In this document: positions 18,511 through 26,634 of the stretch, one piece after another
Layout of the letters: every line of letters begins with the position of its first letter
How positions within the stretch are numbered: the first letter of the stretch is position 1
Origin: Leptospiraceae bacterium
Lineage (GTDB): Bacteria > Spirochaetota > Leptospiria > Leptospirales > Leptospiraceae
Direction of reading: 5' to 3'
Assembly: GCA_947458405.1 (NCBI GenBank)
Contig: CANGZW010000002.1
Coordinates: 37,055 to 101,054, forward strand
DNA: 64,000 nt
Made by a program: the position numbers and the translations under genes
Notes under the pieces: model-generated
Told to the model about the DNA's origin: nothing
The model's input: the letters and a program-made list of their open reading frames with translations, nothing else
Databases searched by the model: none

Positions 18511-19227
18511 ATGACAAAAAAAACAATTTTAATAACAGGTGCAAGTAAGGGTATAGGAAGAGCTATCGCTCTAGAATCTGGAAAGAATAATAATCTTTCT
18601 TTGTTTGCTAGATCAGAAAAAGATTTAAATATTATATCTGATGAAATTAATAAAAATGATAATAAATGTATATATTATTTGGGTGATATTAAAAAAGAAG
18701 AAGATATAAAAAAATGTGTCCAAAATACGATAGATACATTCGGGAAAATAGATGTTTTAATAAACAATGCGGGTATCGGGAATTTTAAAAGGGTAGATGA
18801 GTTTAGCTATGAAGAATTTGACGAGATACAAAAAGTAAATTTATATGGAACTTTTTTGTTTTCAAAATATGTAACACAACATATGATAAAGGCAAAATCT
18901 GGATATATAATAAATATTTCCTCTGTTGCAGGACTCAATGGTTTTAAGAGTGGAACGGCTTATGCCGCTTCTAAATTTGCAGTGAATGGCTTTACGGAGT
19001 CTTTGCGAGAAGATCTAAAGCAATATGGAATTGGAGTCAGTGTTGTATGCCCAGGGAGTGTTAGAACTGGATTTGGGGGATTAGACGAAGCTAAATTGCA
19101 GGGAAAAGACTATATGTTGGAGCCTGAAGATGTTGCCAAAACTGTGCAGTATTTAATTGAAGAGTCTGAAACTGCGAATACAAAATTAATTGAATTAAAA
19201 CCTAGAAGACGTTTTGAATTTCGCTAG
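18511..19227 (+). CDS. Short-chain dehydrogenase/reductase
   Basis: A 238-residue classical SDR. It has the cofactor motif TGASKGIG (9-16), NNAG (85-88), a catalytic Ser in 'ISSVAG' (137/138) and YxxxK at Tyr151/Lys155 ('YAASK'), followed by 'CPGSVRTGF'. An Arg directly after the beta-2 strand ('LFARSEKDL') points to NADP(H). The substrate is unknown. A 'GGAG' ribosome binding site precedes the ATG. It lies just upstream of the Fur-regulated heme cluster but is separated by that cluster's own promoter, so co-regulation is not implied. Confidence 0.9.
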   Translation: MTKKTILITGASKGIGRAIALESGKNNNLSLFARSEKDLNIISDEINKNDNKCIYYLGDIKKEEDIKKCVQNTIDTFGKIDVLINNAGIGNFKRVDEFSYEEFDEIQKVNLYGTFLFSKYVTQHMIKAKSGYIINISSVAGLNGFKSGTAYAASKFAVNGFTESLREDLKQYGIGVSVVCPGSVRTGFGGLDEAKLQGKDYMLEPEDVAKTVQYLIEESETANTKLIELKPRRRFEFR

Positions 19228-19297
19228 ATCATAATTCCTTTGAATGACAAAATTATATTTTTTACAATTAATTTCTAAATCATAAAAAATAGTAGAC

Positions 19298-19323
19298 TAT
19301 AATTGATAATGATTCTCAATATC
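19298..19323 (+). promoter_or_regulatory. Heme-cluster promoter with Fur box
   Basis: A perfect -10 hexamer TATAAT (19298-19303) is followed immediately by GATAATGATTCTCAATATC (19305-19323), which matches the 19-bp Fur consensus at 16 positions. The dyad extends outward as TTGATA/TATCAA. Bound Fur would cover the predicted transcription start near 19310. The -35 region is weak. The in-frame ATG at 19309 lies inside this operator and is not the translation start. Confidence 0.75.
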
Positions 19324-19341
19324 AATTATAGGGTGGTAAAA

Positions 19342-19977
19342 ATGATATTATCAAGTTTATTGAGAGAGGGGACATCAGAAGTTCATAGGAATATTGAGCA
19401 ATCGAGTTTTTTGAAGGATTTATTTAGAGGAAAAGTGAGTAAAGATACATATCTAAAATATTTGGAGAGCTTTTTTTATCTTTATAACGAATTAGAGTAT
19501 AGTGTTAATTTAAAGCTATCTGATAAAAATATAGAAAAATTATACTTCCCTGAATTACATAGAACAAAAGCATTGTATTTAGATTTGATCTATTTTGGTG
19601 GGGCTTCCTTTCATCCCGGTCCTCCAACCGAAAAGACAATTAGATATATAGACCACATAAAAAAGATTACAGAGAAAGAAACCTACAAAATAATCTCACA
19701 TCTATATGTGAGATATCTTGGAGATCTTTCAGGAGGACAAATCCTCGGAGGGATAATTAGAAAAATATTCTCTCTAGAAAAAGGGTTTGGGGATTCATTT
19801 TATTCGTTTCCGATAGGGGACGTAGATCACTTCAAAAATACATATAGAGCTCGGTTAGATAGCCTAGATTTGGAAGATTTTCAAAAGTTGGAACTTTTGG
19901 AAGAAGCAAAATTAGCATTTAGTTACAATGGAATGATGCTATCTGAATTAGATATCTTTGCCTCGAGCCCCAAATAA
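19342..19977 (+). CDS. hmuO: Heme oxygenase
   Basis: A 211-residue heme oxygenase of the HO-1 fold. It has the proximal heme ligand His15 in 'SEVHRNIEQS' and the distal-helix signature 'LGDLSGGQ' (126-133). It opens heme to biliverdin, CO and Fe2+, freeing iron. I start it at ATG 19342, which has 'AGGGTGG' in front and gives the family N-terminus. The longer frame runs back through the Fur box. It heads a cluster of a lipoprotein, HmuY-like protein and TonB receptor, so heme is taken up and broken down by one iron-repressed unit, as in the heme locus of pathogenic Leptospira. Confidence 0.93.
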   Translation: MILSSLLREGTSEVHRNIEQSSFLKDLFRGKVSKDTYLKYLESFFYLYNELEYSVNLKLSDKNIEKLYFPELHRTKALYLDLIYFGGASFHPGPPTEKTIRYIDHIKKITEKETYKIISHLYVRYLGDLSGGQILGGIIRKIFSLEKGFGDSFYSFPIGDVDHFKNTYRARLDSLDLEDFQKLELLEEAKLAFSYNGMMLSELDIFASSPK

Positions 19978-19998
19978 TATTTATTATTGAAGGATATC

Positions 19999-20553
19999 AT
20001 GAAAAGACTCTCATTAGGATTATCTATCCTATTTTATATTTTAATTACGAATTGTAATATAGTTCAAACTCAAAAAGAGGATGATAAAACTCCAGAATTC
20101 TTGGTTGTGGCAAGTCTATTGGGCAGTGGTGGGACCTGTAGTATAAATGTTATAAAGTCAAGTAGAACAGTTACAGCTTCTGCCAATCCAGTTACAATAA
20201 CGACCTCAGAACAATCAGTATCATATTCAAAAGTTCCCGTTGTAACTCATTCAATTGCAGTATCTCAAATAGCTAATGCAACTGTAGGACAGATCTTTGA
20301 ATTTAAAACAGTGGATGTTGCTGATTTTGATGGAGATTCAACTGATGCTTTGCCATTGGTATATAGTACTTCTGATTGTCCAATTGCGACAAGTTCACAA
20401 TTAGATACAACTGCGAAAGCATCTGCATATACAAGATCTGTTGTAAATAGTAGTACATGGAGATATACAATAAATACCGCAGGAAGTTATTCCTTTGTTA
20501 TTTATCAATTGGTATATCCTGCAGTTGCATCAACAGTAAGAAAAGTTCAATAA
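19999..20553 (+). CDS. Lipoprotein of the heme cluster, function unknown
   Basis: A 184-residue lipoprotein. ATG 19999 has 'AAGGA' seven bases upstream and gives a clean signal ending in 'LITNC'. The mature protein is Ser/Thr/Val-rich and beta-type, with one Cys early ('GGTCSINVI') and one late ('STSDCPIA') that could form a disulfide. It shows an Ig-like or jelly-roll character ('GSYSFVIYQLVYPAV') but no heme-binding motif I can name. Its place 22 nt after heme oxygenase and before the HmuY gene suggests a surface or periplasmic role in heme capture. Confidence 0.7.
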   Translation: MKRLSLGLSILFYILITNCNIVQTQKEDDKTPEFLVVASLLGSGGTCSINVIKSSRTVTASANPVTITTSEQSVSYSKVPVVTHSIAVSQIANATVGQIFEFKTVDVADFDGDSTDALPLVYSTSDCPIATSSQLDTTAKASAYTRSVVNSSTWRYTINTAGSYSFVIYQLVYPAVASTVRKVQ

Positions 20554-20563
20554 TAAAGAAAAT

Positions 20564-20604
20564 AAAAATGAAAGATTTTAGATTCAAATGAATCCTTCAT
20601 TTTT
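20564..20604 (+). terminator. Intercistronic hairpin in the heme cluster
   Basis: A 15-bp stem with one mismatch and one wobble (20564-20578 with 20590-20604), an 11-nt loop, and TTTTT at the end of the descending arm. It sits between the lipoprotein and HmuY genes. It may act as a partial terminator or as an mRNA-end stabiliser that makes the first two genes more abundant than the receptor. Confidence 0.5.
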
Positions 20605-20620
20605 GATTTAATATAGTTAT

Positions 20621-21298
20621 ATGAATTTTTCCATTAAACTTATCTTAATGATATATATCTTTGTGAATTTATTTTGTGCAAGGGTGAATAAAGCTCAGAA
20701 TACAGATTTACTAGCATTAAAAAATTTTATTTATACAGATTATCTTAAACAAGAGGCAGCAAAAAAAAATTTAGTAGTTTCTAATACTGTCCTTTCAGAT
20801 GGTCATGTTGAAACAGTGATAAATGCAAGTAATTTTGATATTGTTGCTAGATTTGATTTTAGTACCAGAGTTCAATCAAATGATACAATTTGGGATATAG
20901 GTTTTGAGAGATTTAAAGTTAGTACAAATTCAGGTACTACATCCATTGGATTAGGAGGATCTTGTTATACGGGAAAAACTGATTTTAATTCAGTCTCTAA
21001 TTCTTCTACAAATTGTCCTATCTCAAGTTTCCAAGTAGATACTGCAAATGTTCAAGTAAATGTGGGTAATAATATTTCAGGAAGTCAGGCGGCTACTTTT
21101 GGATTACCATATGTAGGTAGTCCGGTTATGAGGGATTGGTATGATTATAAGATAGGTGACCTTACTCCTTCTAACAAGGTTTATATAGTTCGAAGCAGTG
21201 ATTCCTTCAATTATTATAAAGTTCAGATCAAGGGTTATTATAATACGGCTGGTACTTCAGGCTATATAACTTTTTGGTGGAAGCAAATTCCTTATTGA
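20621..21298 (+). CDS. hmuY: HmuY-family heme-binding protein
   Basis: A 225-residue exported protein whose pattern is that of HmuY: 'VETVINASNFDIVARFDFST', 'DTIWDIGFERFKVSTNSG', 'WYDYKIGDLTPSNKVYIVR' and 'YYKVQIKGYYNTAGTSGYI', all in family order. HmuY is a hemophore-like lipoprotein that takes heme from host proteins and hands it to the TonB receptor. The signal peptide ends near 'FVNLFC', a relaxed spirochaetal lipobox, so lipidation is likely but not certain. It sits directly before the receptor gene, as in Porphyromonas hmuYR. Confidence 0.8.
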   Translation: MNFSIKLILMIYIFVNLFCARVNKAQNTDLLALKNFIYTDYLKQEAAKKNLVVSNTVLSDGHVETVINASNFDIVARFDFSTRVQSNDTIWDIGFERFKVSTNSGTTSIGLGGSCYTGKTDFNSVSNSSTNCPISSFQVDTANVQVNVGNNISGSQAATFGLPYVGSPVMRDWYDYKIGDLTPSNKVYIVRSSDSFNYYKVQIKGYYNTAGTSGYITFWWKQIPY

Positions 21299-21300
21299 AT

Positions 21301-23340
21301 ATGTATTATAAATCATTTTATCAATTTATTAATATTTTTAGTTTAATAATTATTTTTATTTTTGGAATAAATTTATATTCTCAAAGTGAAGAGACGAAAG
21401 ATCTAACCCGACCTGAAAAAAAAACAAAAACTGAATTATCTCCTATTGATGAAAAATCAATGATAGTAGTAACAGGATCACGAAGAGAACAAAGATTAAA
21501 AGATTCAACTGTTATGACCGAAGTGATTTCTCGAAAAAGAATTGAACAAACAGGTGCAAGGAATTTAGGAGAAGTATTACAGGGTCAATTAGGGGTAGAT
21601 GTTGTTCCATTTTTTGGTGGATCAAGAGTTAGGATGCTTGGAATGGATTCTCAATATGTCCTATTTTTAGTAGATAGCGAGCGTATTGCAGGTCGTTTGG
21701 ATAATGCTGTTGATTTAACTAGATTTAAAACTCAAAATATTGAAAGAATAGAGATCGTGAAAGGTTCATCATCTGCACTTTATGGAGCCGATGCTATGGG
21801 TGGAGTTATAAATATGATCACTCGAGAAACTGAAAAAGATCAAGAGTATAATTTTCGTACTACATATGGTAGTGGTAGAAGAAATCAACTTGGGACAGGT
21901 GGAGATCTACACAGTACTGCTAATGTTGGATTTAAAAAAGAGAAAATATCGGCAAATTTTACTTCTGGATTTAATAAAAGTCCAGGATATAAACTTGACC
22001 CTTCAACAGAAGCAACAACCGGAAATGCATTCAAAGATATTAATGTGGGAAGTAATTTTACAATTAACCCAGGAGAGAAATTACAGGCGAAAGGTAGGAT
22101 AATATATAATAATAGAGATCAATCTGGGATAGACATAACGCAAACAAAAGCTGTGTATGACAGAGAGAATAAAACAAATGATTTGTTGTCAGTTGGTATT
22201 CTCCAATATGATTTTGGGAAAAGAAATCGTATTTCATTTAGAACAAACTACAGTAGATGGGAGAATAAATACGAAAATCAGCAGAGAGCAAGTACTAGCG
22301 GACCTACAAAAGAATTAACAAATAATATGACATCTCAGGGAACCGTTCAGCTAGATTATGAAGTTCATCCTGATCATATGATATCGACTGGTGTTGAATC
22401 ATTTGCAGATGAGCTTGAATCTGATAGAATAAATGGAAGATTTAAATATAGAACCAGAAGGGCTGCATTTTTGCAGGATGAGTGGACATTTATGGGGATG
22501 AAGTCATTACGATTTATTCCGGGTGTAAGATATGATGAAGACTCGATTTTTGGAAATAAAACAACACCTAAATTCGCAATGCGGTATGATATTTCAAAAG
22601 AATTAGTATTCAGGGCAAGCTATGGTAGGGGATTTAGACCTCCCAGTTTTCAAGATCTATTTTTACGATTTGAGAATCCAGGAGTAGGTTATGTGGTAGA
22701 AGGAAATTCAAATTTAAGACCTGAAAAATCTATAACATTAAACGCAGATATTGAATATAATCCGGTATCATGGATGACACTCTCTGCTAGTTTATTTAAA
22801 AATGATTTATATGATTTATTACAATATAAATTATTAGCATCTAATAAAGGTGAACTTACAAGATTTCAATTAATTAATATTTCAAGAGGTTATACACGGG
22901 GTGGTGAAGGAGCAGTAGCATTTAGATTCTTAAAAAAATATCAATTAGAATTGGGGTATAATCATACTGATACAAGGGATTTAACAAATGATAGACCATT
23001 AGACGGTAGAGCCTTACATACAGGTATATTGAATTTCACATATACTTCACCGTTTGGTTTAGAACTTTTTATAAGAGGAAAGAGAGTGGATAAAAGACCA
23101 TTTTATCGTGATACGAATCAATTTACAAATACTGGAATATTAAATTCAGATAATCCTGAGAGGCAAAATGGATTAGTTTATAGTAAACCTTATACGCTTT
23201 TAAATATTAGAGTGGAGCAAAGATTAGATGATAATTTTTCTTTATTTGTAGGGGTTGAAAATCTTATGGATGCGTATGAAGTTCAATACAATCCAACTAG
23301 GCCCAAATTTTATTACACTGGATTTAATGCCAAGTTTTAG
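21301..23340 (+). CDS. TonB-dependent outer-membrane receptor, probably for heme
   Basis: A 679-residue receptor. The signal peptide ends near 'INLYSQS', followed by a short TonB-box-like 'MIVVTG', a plug domain ('GEVLQGQLGVDVV', 'IERIEIVKGSSSALYGADAM') and a 22-strand barrel region whose last strand ends in an aromatic residue ('YYTGFNAKF'). The 'FRPPSFQDLF' and 'ENPGVGYVVEGNSNLRPE' region corresponds to the FRAP/NPNL area of heme receptors. I prefer ATG 21301 over the GTG at 21274, which lies inside hmuY. The substrate is inferred from the neighbours. No tonB, exbB or exbD is in the window. Confidence 0.88.
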   Translation: MYYKSFYQFINIFSLIIIFIFGINLYSQSEETKDLTRPEKKTKTELSPIDEKSMIVVTGSRREQRLKDSTVMTEVISRKRIEQTGARNLGEVLQGQLGVDVVPFFGGSRVRMLGMDSQYVLFLVDSERIAGRLDNAVDLTRFKTQNIERIEIVKGSSSALYGADAMGGVINMITRETEKDQEYNFRTTYGSGRRNQLGTGGDLHSTANVGFKKEKISANFTSGFNKSPGYKLDPSTEATTGNAFKDINVGSNFTINPGEKLQAKGRIIYNNRDQSGIDITQTKAVYDRENKTNDLLSVGILQYDFGKRNRISFRTNYSRWENKYENQQRASTSGPTKELTNNMTSQGTVQLDYEVHPDHMISTGVESFADELESDRINGRFKYRTRRAAFLQDEWTFMGMKSLRFIPGVRYDEDSIFGNKTTPKFAMRYDISKELVFRASYGRGFRPPSFQDLFLRFENPGVGYVVEGNSNLRPEKSITLNADIEYNPVSWMTLSASLFKNDLYDLLQYKLLASNKGELTRFQLINISRGYTRGGEGAVAFRFLKKYQLELGYNHTDTRDLTNDRPLDGRALHTGILNFTYTSPFGLELFIRGKRVDKRPFYRDTNQFTNTGILNSDNPERQNGLVYSKPYTLLNIRVEQRLDDNFSLFVGVENLMDAYEVQYNPTRPKFYYTGFNAKF

Positions 23341-23478
23341 GAGTGAAAGATTTATTTTTATACCTACTTTTGTTGTTTTTAATTAAACCAAAATATTAGG
23401 TATTTATTTTTTTCTTTATTTCTTTAGTTGGGCTCAAAATATGTACTTAGAAACATTCTAAAGGATATTTACTTCGTT

Positions 23479-24231
23479 TTGATTTATATTAAAAATCGTA
23501 CAGAGATTGAAAAAATGAGATTAGCGGGAAAACTAGCCGCAGAAATTCTAAATTTCATTGAGCCTTATGTCAAACCTGGAGTAAATACTCTTTTGTTAAA
23601 TGATCTTGTTCATGACTATACTCATAAAAAAGGTGCAATTTCAGCTCCATTGAATTATAAAGGTTTTCCCAAGTCAATTTGTACTTCAATCAATGATGTT
23701 GTCTGTCATGGGATTCCAAAAAAAGAAGATATCCTTAAAGATGGTGATATAATAAATATTGATGTAACTCCAATTTTAGATGGATATCATGGTGATACAT
23801 CTAAAACTTTCAAAGTGGGCAAAGTTTCTCCCGAAATTGAACAATTATTGATTGATACAGAAAAGGCAATGTGGATTGGTATTGAACAAGTTAAGCCAGG
23901 AAGCAGAATAAATGATATTTCTGATGCAATAGATGATTTTTTAACAGCAAAACGTTATGGAATTGTTAGAGACCTCATGGGTCATGGAATAGGAAGAAAG
24001 TTTCATGAAGATCCACAAGTTCCCCACTTTCGTCAAACTAAGAAATTAGCTAAAATTGAACCGGGAATGACTTTTACAATTGAGCCTATGGTTAATTTAG
24101 GAACCTTTGAGGTTACTTTTTCTAAACAGGATAAGTGGACAGTCCGCACCAAAGATGGTAAATGGTCTGCTCAATATGAGCATACCATTTTAGCTACTAC
24201 AACTGGATATGAAATACTTACAAAACTATAA
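23479..24231 (+). CDS. map: Methionine aminopeptidase, type I
   Basis: A 250-residue type I enzyme removing the initiator methionine. All five metal ligands are in place with this numbering: Asp95 ('INIDVTP'), Asp106 ('YHGDTSKTF'), His169 ('GHGIGRKFHEDP'), Glu202 ('FTIEPMVN') and Glu234 ('QYEHTILAT'). The substrate-side His77 is in 'VVCHGIP'. The longest frame starts at a TTG (23428), but homologues begin at 'IYIKNxTEIEKMR', which is reached from the TTG at 23479, preceded by AAGGA. The N-terminal SH3-binding zinc finger of some type I enzymes is absent. Confidence 0.93.
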   Translation: MIYIKNRTEIEKMRLAGKLAAEILNFIEPYVKPGVNTLLLNDLVHDYTHKKGAISAPLNYKGFPKSICTSINDVVCHGIPKKEDILKDGDIINIDVTPILDGYHGDTSKTFKVGKVSPEIEQLLIDTEKAMWIGIEQVKPGSRINDISDAIDDFLTAKRYGIVRDLMGHGIGRKFHEDPQVPHFRQTKKLAKIEPGMTFTIEPMVNLGTFEVTFSKQDKWTVRTKDGKWSAQYEHTILATTTGYEILTKL

Positions 24232-24232
24232 A

Positions 24233-25411
24233 TTAGCCTTCAACAAATGTAATCGAGGAGATCTCTGGACTATTGGCGGTTCTTATGGGAGGACCCCAAT
24301 AACCTGTTCCTCTATTGACATATAACCAAGTATTCTCATGTTTATATAGTCCAGTTACATATTCCTGAAAAAGATATATTAGTATATTGCCAGGAAAATA
24401 TTGACCACCATGTGTATGACCCGAGAGTTGTAGATCGAAACCTAATTTAGAAGCTCTGAATATACTTTTAGGTTGGTGAGCCAAAAGGATTTTTATATCA
24501 CATTGTGGTTGATTCAAGAGGCAGGCTTCAGGGTTGGTTTCATGCTCAGGAATTATTTTTCCTGCTTTATAATCAGTTACTCCGGATAGTAATATTTTAG
24601 TATTATTTAGTTTTAATACTAAGCTTTCATTCAGCAAAGTTTTGATTCCCAAATTATTAAGTTCTTTGATCCAAGATATTGCTCCACTGTAATACTCATG
24701 ATTTCCTGTTACAAAAAAAGTTCCTAATTTAGATTTTAAGTCTTTTAATGGTGCAACATCTTCTCTTAATTGTAATACGCTTCCATCTACTAGATCTCCA
24801 GTTATAGCAATTATATCAGGATTTAGATCATTTACTCTTTTTACTAGACGTTCAATTGTATCTCGTTTTATTGTTGGTCCTACATGTATATCTGAGATTT
24901 GGATAATTTTTATACTCTTCAACTCTTCTGATAGATTTGAAATTTTAATTTTAACATTTTCAACAGTCCAATCCTTTGTAGCTTCAACATATCCATAACC
25001 AGTTAAAAGTGAGCTAAAACCCAATATGGAAGGATTGATAAAATTTAGAAGAAAGTCTTTTCTGCTCTCACCTAGTGGAATTTGTGTTTCAGATAAATTG
25101 GAGGTAAAAAATTTATTGTATATATATAAAAAAAGATCAGAAGCTACTGAGAAAAATAGAAGAATTGTAAAAAAACCGAAATTTATAAATGCTAAAAGGG
25201 AAAAGGTTTTTGATTTTTCTCGTATCAAATCCAATAAGCTGATTATGTAAGCACTTGGAGTTAATACCCATAGGAAAATGATAGTTAACCATCCTAATAT
25301 TGTATAGGAATGAGATATTTCGACTCTATGTAAAAACTTTATCCCTAAATAATAATATCCACAACCTGTGACAATAGATAGCATGATGATAAAAACCCAA
25401 AATTGAATCAT
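24233..25411 (-). CDS. Membrane-anchored metallophosphoesterase (YkuE-like)
   Basis: A 392-residue protein. The first 150 residues hold four hydrophobic segments. The rest is a calcineurin-type phosphoesterase with the full metal-site set: 'IIQISDIHVG' (D-x-H), 'AITGDLVDG' (GD), 'FFVTGNHEYY' (GNHE), 'LLAHQP' and 'LSGHTHGGQ' (GHTH). Relatives include YkuE/YaeI, reported to act on membrane phospholipids or lipid A precursors. The substrate here is not known. It converges with map, leaving only 1 nt between the stops. Confidence 0.88.
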   Translation of the reverse strand: MIQFWVFIIMLSIVTGCGYYYLGIKFLHRVEISHSYTILGWLTIIFLWVLTPSAYIISLLDLIREKSKTFSLLAFINFGFFTILLFFSVASDLFLYIYNKFFTSNLSETQIPLGESRKDFLLNFINPSILGFSSLLTGYGYVEATKDWTVENVKIKISNLSEELKSIKIIQISDIHVGPTIKRDTIERLVKRVNDLNPDIIAITGDLVDGSVLQLREDVAPLKDLKSKLGTFFVTGNHEYYSGAISWIKELNNLGIKTLLNESLVLKLNNTKILLSGVTDYKAGKIIPEHETNPEACLLNQPQCDIKILLAHQPKSIFRASKLGFDLQLSGHTHGGQYFPGNILIYLFQEYVTGLYKHENTWLYVNRGTGYWGPPIRTANSPEISSITFVEG

Positions 25412-25851
25412 TTGTTCCTCTTTGTAGTACTTAACTTAAATTAATTGGGATAAAATGTCTAGCGAGAAAAATAGAATTAGTCTATTATTAATTAATAAAA
25501 TATTTTTAAAAAATTTATTAATGTTTAAAAATTTAAATAAATTTAATATAATTATTAATAAAAAAAATAAAAGTATACTATAATAATATTCTAACCACTT
25601 TTATAAGTAAAATTTATTTTCAAATACATTGGCTGGTTAGTTAAAATTAAAAATTATTATATAATGAGTATTTGTAAATTACTTAGTGAATTTGGCTTTC
25701 TATCTTTAATTCATTAAGTAAGATCATTATTAGTTTACACTTTGAAAAAAGAGGATACGAATTAAAAAAAAAGCTAATATTTTCAAAATTTGAAATAGAA
25801 ATTGGAGCTACAAAATTCTTGACTACATACTGACTATATAAAAATTAAAGT
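25412..25851. other. Intergenic region, 440 bp, AT-rich
   Basis: A gene-free divergent region between the phosphoesterase and crotonase genes. Composition is extremely A+T-rich, with long A and T runs. The only structure seen is a 7-bp inverted repeat, CTAACCA (25591-25597) and TGGTTAG (25634-25640), 36 bp apart. TTGACT at 25819 may be part of the crotonase promoter, but no well-spaced -10 follows. Confidence 0.5.
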
Positions 25852-26634
25852 ATGAACTACAAATTAGAACCTATTAATCTTAACAATGGAAAAGCCCAGA
25901 TCATAACTATTCAAACTAATGAACAAAATTCTCTCACAAAAGAAAATATGAAAGAATTGGGCAATATACTAGGAGAAATTAAAAAAGATGATACTTTAAA
26001 AGGAGCAATCATAACTTCTGAAAATCCAAAGTTTTTTTGCAATGGCCTCGATGCGGATTCTCTTTTAAATACAACCGAAGCAGAGTTACCTGAAAGTGTG
26101 GGAGGGATTTGTTTTTTATTTGGAGAACTTCTTAATTTTGATAAACCTCTTGCCGTCGAGGTTACCGGACATGCAATGGGTGGAGGAGCAGTAATCACAA
26201 TAGCTAGTGACTATAAATATATGTTAGACACTGGTTGTAGGATAGGTTTTACAGAAGTTATGGTTGGATTACCTCTCCCTGGAATGTTTGTATATAAAAT
26301 ACAAGATTCAATTTTACCTAATAAGATTAATGAGGTCTGTCTAGAGGCTACAACTTATAAGGGGAAAGAAGCGAAAGAGATAGGATTTATTGATGAGATT
26401 GCTCCTTCCCGAGAAGATCTAAGAAAACTATCCACAAAAAAATTAGATTCTGTTTTTAAATTTCCAATTTCTGCTTTGCGATATACAAAACAAAATTTAA
26501 ATAGAAGAGCCTTAAAAGATTTTGATGATTTTTTAAAAGATTCACTTGCTTGGTTTGGTATTCCTGTAATACGAGAAAATTTATTAGAATCCATGAAAGC
26601 TTTAAAAGAAAAAAGGAGACCAAAGTTAATTTAA
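25852..26634 (+). CDS. Enoyl-CoA hydratase/isomerase family protein
   Basis: A 260-residue crotonase-fold protein. The oxyanion-hole segments are 'KFFCNGLDADSLL' and 'VTGHAMGGGAVI'. A glutamate in the catalytic position is seen in 'IGFTEVMVGLPLP'. Only one of the two glutamates of classical hydratases is obvious, so an isomerase or other acyl-CoA chemistry is equally possible. The C-terminal helices are of the usual length. It is a single gene; its stop overlaps the convergent porin-like gene by 4 nt. Confidence 0.85.
   Translation: MNYKLEPINLNNGKAQIITIQTNEQNSLTKENMKELGNILGEIKKDDTLKGAIITSENPKFFCNGLDADSLLNTTEAELPESVGGICFLFGELLNFDKPLAVEVTGHAMGGGAVITIASDYKYMLDTGCRIGFTEVMVGLPLPGMFVYKIQDSILPNKINEVCLEATTYKGKEAKEIGFIDEIAPSREDLRKLSTKKLDSVFKFPISALRYTKQNLNRRALKDFDDFLKDSLAWFGIPVIRENLLESMKALKEKRRPKLI

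Noticed and set aside
19303..19341. Upstream TTG/ATG starts for heme oxygenase
   Set aside because: They lie in the -10 region and Fur operator. ATG 19342 has a proper ribosome binding site and gives the family N-terminus.
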